Positions 61,173 through 64,000 of a stretch of DNA of 64,000 bases are shown one piece after another. A program made the translations under genes and the position numbers. Numbering within the stretch: the stretch's first letter is position 1; each line of letters starts with the position of its first letter. This DNA is from Acidobacteriota bacterium (GTDB taxonomy: Bacteria; Acidobacteriota; Blastocatellia; Pyrinomonadales; Pyrinomonadaceae), in NCBI GenBank assembly GCA_020199835.1, contig JAIVJV010000012.1:284197-348196 (forward strand), written 5' to 3'. Below the pieces are notes generated by a model, which was not told the origin of the DNA, made no database searches, and was given only the letters and a program-made list of their open reading frames with translations.

Positions 61173-61203
61173 GGCCCGCGAGAACTAAATGCTCTCGCGG
61201 GCC
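61173..61203. repeat. Copy of the rRNA-operon terminator hairpin, left of the DUF2075 gene
   Basis: A perfect 11-bp stem GGCCCGCGAGA / TCTCGCGGGCC around the loop ACTAAATGC. The same stem and almost the same loop (ACTAATGC) occur at 63398-63427 after the 5S gene. Here it is not followed by a T-run in the plus direction, so its own terminator activity is doubtful. The 180-base gap around it contains nothing else recognisable except an AT-rich stretch before the next gene. Confidence 0.85.
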
Positions 61204-61311
61204 CTCAATTTAGGCATGCGTTATACAGACCAAAAGAACTGGATCGATTAACGCGATCCGCTTATCATCTAGACGTTCTAACGAACTCCCGCGTCCTCGG
61301 TAGGCCATCGA

Positions 61312-63291
61312 ATGCGCCGAGCATACTACTCGTCCTCAATTAGAAACTTCCTTCAGACAAGCCCCAACGAAATGCTGGGAGAGCTTACGCGAGCGCACGC
61401 GCGAATCATCGAGCAGACACAACTTAACGCCTGGCTTGAACAAATCAACATTTTGAAACGGATCCTCGTAAACCGGTCCGGTCAGATCTATTTCGAGTAC
61501 GCGATTCCTCGCATGGGCAAACGTATTGATGTAGTGCTTCTGATTGGGCCCGTGATTTTCGTGCTGGAGTTTAAAGTGGGAGAAACGCACTTCACCTCGT
61601 CCGCACTCGATCAAGTTACCGACTACTGTCTTGACCTCAAACATTTTCATGAGTCGAGTTACAACTGCTTCATCGCACCAGTACTCGTTGCGACGGCGTC
61701 GCGTCATACCCACCCGATAATTTGCACCACTCCGAAGGGGGACAAACTCCTTTCGCCAATCCGCAGCACTGTTCCGTTGTTGGGTACCGTGTTGAATGAA
61801 GTCTTGCGCTTCGGCGCTGATGAACCTCATATCAATGCAGACGTGTGGGAATTAGGTCGGTATTGCCCAACACCGACAATTATTGAAGCCGCGCTGGCTC
61901 TCTACAAAGGCCACACTGTTGATGACATCACACGTCATGAAGCGGACAAGCCCGACATCGGCCTGACTACAGAATCGATTGATGACGTCATAAGGGAGTC
62001 ACGCGACGGCAACTTCAAATCAATCTGCTTCGTTACCGGAGTGCCCGGCGCTGGTAAAACGTTGGTTGGCCTTAACACTGCAACGAAACATCAGAATAAA
62101 AACGATGGATTACACAGCGTCTTTCTTTCCGGCAACGGTCCACTTGTGGCAATTCTTCGTGAGGCGCTTGCGCGAGACAATATTGAAAACGAGAAAACTC
62201 GCGGAGTAACAGTGAAAAAGGGAGAAGCGCGCAGCCGCGTCCGTTCGTTCATCCAAAACGTGCATCACTTCCGTGATGAATGTTTGGTCGATCAAGGCCG
62301 TCCACCAATCGAACACGTCGCACTCTTTGACGAAGCTCAACGAGCATGGAATCTTCAACAGACGTCCAGCTTCATGTTACGAAAGAAAAATGTACCGAAC
62401 TTTAACATTTCCGAGCCTGAGTTTTTGATCTCATGCCTCAATCGTCATCCCGATTGGGCAGTCATCGTTTGTTTGGTTGGCGGTGGGCAGGAGATCAATA
62501 CGGGCGAAGCAGGAATCGGCGAGTGGATTGAGGCCCTGAACCGATCGTACCCCGATTGGCGGATCTTCATCTCATCCCGTCTTACCGACGCCGAATACGG
62601 AGCAGGCAAAGTGTTGCAGGATCTAAGTTCGCATTCTCACGTGACTATCAATGAGAACCTCCACCTTGCCGTCTCGATGCGATCCTTTCGCGCAGAGAAC
62701 GTTTCACAACTGGTGAAACAGATCCTCGATCTTGATACCGAGGGTGCACAAAAGACATTGTCTGAGCTTAACGACAAGTACCCAATTGTCGTCACCCGTG
62801 AGCTAGCCAAGGCTAAAGAGTGGCTAATGAGCCAAGCACGTGGGACTGAGCGTTACGGAATTGTAGTTTCCTCACAAGCCGAGCGATTGAAGCCGCACGC
62901 GATCGACGTGAAAACGCCAATTAATCCTGTCGACTGGTTTTTAAATGACAAGCACGATGTTCGTTCATCTTATTACCTGGAAGACGTCGGGACAGAGTTC
63001 TCTGTTCAAGGTTTAGAGTTGGATTGGGTGTGCGTAACTTGGGACGCTGATTTCCGCTACTCGACTAAAGGTTGGCAACACTGGAAATTCCATGGCTCGC
63101 GGTGGATGCACATCAATCTGCCGCATCGACAACTGTATTTGAAGAACGCCTACCGCGTTCTCCTGACGCGCGCACGACAAGGTATGGTGGTGGTGATCCC
63201 CCCAGGCGACAAGAACGATCCAACGCGTAACCCTGACTTCTACAACCCTACTTTTGAGTACTTGCAAAATGTTGGTTTCGCCGTTATCTAG
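61312..63291 (+). CDS. DUF2075-type protein: PD-(D/E)xK nuclease-like domain plus helicase-like P-loop ATPase
   Basis: A 659-residue cytoplasmic protein. Residues about 55-100 match the PD-(D/E)xK nuclease core: Asp73 in '[11 protein letters not shown]', then Glu86 and Lys88 in 'VLEFKVGE'. The P-loop is '[11 protein letters not shown]' (about 243-253) and Walker B '[11 protein letters not shown]' (about 338-348). Superfamily I helicase-like motifs follow, with '[13 protein letters not shown]', '[13 protein letters not shown]' and the terminal '[16 protein letters not shown]'. DUF2075/Schlafen-type ATPases occur in defence loci. The gene looks AT-richer than its neighbours and is bracketed by two copies of the rRNA terminator hairpin. 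No ribosome binding site is evident before the ATG; a restriction or phage-defence role is inference. Confidence 0.85.
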   Translation: MRRAYYSSSIRNFLQTSPNEMLGELTRAHARIIEQTQLNAWLEQINILKRILVNRSGQIYFEYAIPRMGKRIDVVLLIGPVIFVLEFKVGETHFTSSALDQVTDYCLDLKHFHESSYNCFIAPVLVATASRHTHPIICTTPKGDKLLSPIRSTVPLLGTVLNEVLRFGADEPHINADVWELGRYCPTPTIIEAALALYKGHTVDDITRHEADKPDIGLTTESIDDVIRESRDGNFKSICFVTGVPGAGKTLVGLNTATKHQNKNDGLHSVFLSGNGPLVAILREALARDNIENEKTRGVTVKKGEARSRVRSFIQNVHHFRDECLVDQGRPPIEHVALFDEAQRAWNLQQTSSFMLRKKNVPNFNISEPEFLISCLNRHPDWAVIVCLVGGGQEINTGEAGIGEWIEALNRSYPDWRIFISSRLTDAEYGAGKVLQDLSSHSHVTINENLHLAVSMRSFRAENVSQLVKQILDLDTEGAQKTLSELNDKYPIVVTRELAKAKEWLMSQARGTERYGIVVSSQAERLKPHAIDVKTPINPVDWFLNDKHDVRSSYYLEDVGTEFSVQGLELDWVCVTWDADFRYSTKGWQHWKFHGSRWMHINLPHRQLYLKNAYRVLLTRARQGMVVVIPPGDKNDPTRNPDFYNPTFEYLQNVGFAVI

Positions 63292-63397
63292 AAAACAGTG
63301 GGAAAGTTGAGCACACAGCCACTCTTTTCCCGTATAAGGGCCTGAAGATTAGCTGAAGAGGCAATCTCCGAGTCCAACTTGTCGCGAACAGACAAAA

Positions 63398-63427
63398 GGC
63401 CCGCGAGAACTAATGCTCTCGCGGGCC
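63398..63427 (-). terminator. Terminator of the rRNA operon
   Basis: Stem GGCCCGCGAGA / TCTCGCGGGCC with loop ACTAATGC. Read on the minus strand the stem is followed by TTTTG, 10 bases beyond the 5S 3' end. It is the right place and form for the intrinsic terminator of the rRNA operon. Confidence 0.85.
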
Positions 63428-63437
63428 TTTAATTAAT

Positions 63438-63552
<115 letters not shown>

Positions 63553-63689
63553 AAAAGTGATTCGAGATTTGCGAGCGCCGAAAGAGGTGAACGCAAGATC
63601 TCAGATGTCAAAGAAATCGAATAGCGACTGCTTAGTCCAGGCAAGCTTCACGCGCAAGCGCGAAGTGCTTGTTGCTTGAGTAAATTTTA

Positions 63690-64000
<311 letters not shown>

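Overview
The window reads as chromosomal DNA of a Gram-negative-type soil or sediment bacterium, most likely an acidobacterium of the class Blastocatellia. That placement is an inference from gene content and style: mid-50s GC, an exosortase/VIT-VWA pair, asparagine-rich lipoproteins, a baeRF release-factor-like gene, cyanophycin genes, an RND pump and palindromic intergenic repeats. No 16S rRNA or ribosomal protein gene lies in the window to confirm it. An rRNA operon enters from the right edge on the minus strand (3' end of 23S, then 5S, then a terminator).

Layout. 1-2805 (+): end of an unknown gene, a membrane-anchored thioredoxin-like protein and a secreted helical protein. 2810-4489 (-): a secreted alpha/beta hydrolase, a multi-cysteine protein and a HicAB toxin-antitoxin pair. 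4623-7618: aldo/keto reductase, FAD monooxygenase and OsmC-type peroxidase. 7604-10353 (-): a VIT/VWA surface protein translationally coupled to an exosortase that probably processes it. 10512-12832 (-): a diheme cytochrome c, a fused relic of an isoquinoline-oxidoreductase-like operon, and prolyl aminopeptidase. 13021-17473: hybrid histidine kinase, two small conserved proteins and peptidase E.

17723-24426 (+): a glycan cluster with a folded leader RNA, a TuaH-like glycosyltransferase, UDP-galactopyranose mutase, a GH1-like/RmlD fusion and a GH2 enzyme. 25445-29063 (+): cyanophycin synthetase and cyanophycinase, which make and degrade the nitrogen reserve polymer. 29074-30307: two REPIN-like palindromic elements around a 2OG-Fe(II) oxygenase. 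30310-34762: SDR, baeRF (Vms1-like) gene with two tiny overlapping genes, PhyH-type oxygenase and YceI lipoprotein. 34890-40595: glycosyltransferase and RND pump with adaptor. 40832-45612 (-): serA followed by a cytoplasmic subtilase and a metallo-beta-lactamase-fold protein in tight tandem, the best candidate here for an undescribed two-gene system.

45704-53241: corA facing a five-gene operon (glutaminyl cyclase, TgpA-like transglutaminase, rimO, pgpA, small acidic protein), then a PilZ protein and an L,D-transpeptidase. 53268-61127: a nucleotidyltransferase pair, a GAF protein, a GH16-like enzyme, an ECF sigma factor with two paralogous partners, a collapsed PAS/receiver relic, a DnaJ protein, a Nei/Fpg glycosylase, a glycine-zipper protein and an Asn-rich lipoprotein. 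61173-63427: a nuclease-helicase-like gene (DUF2075 type) bracketed by two near-identical copies of the rRNA terminator hairpin, which suggests insertion at the end of the rRNA operon.

Two independent genes (10512-10733 and 57247-57468) look like in-frame internal deletions that joined the first residues of one conserved domain to the last residues of another. No tRNA genes, CRISPR arrays, prophage or transposase genes were recognised.
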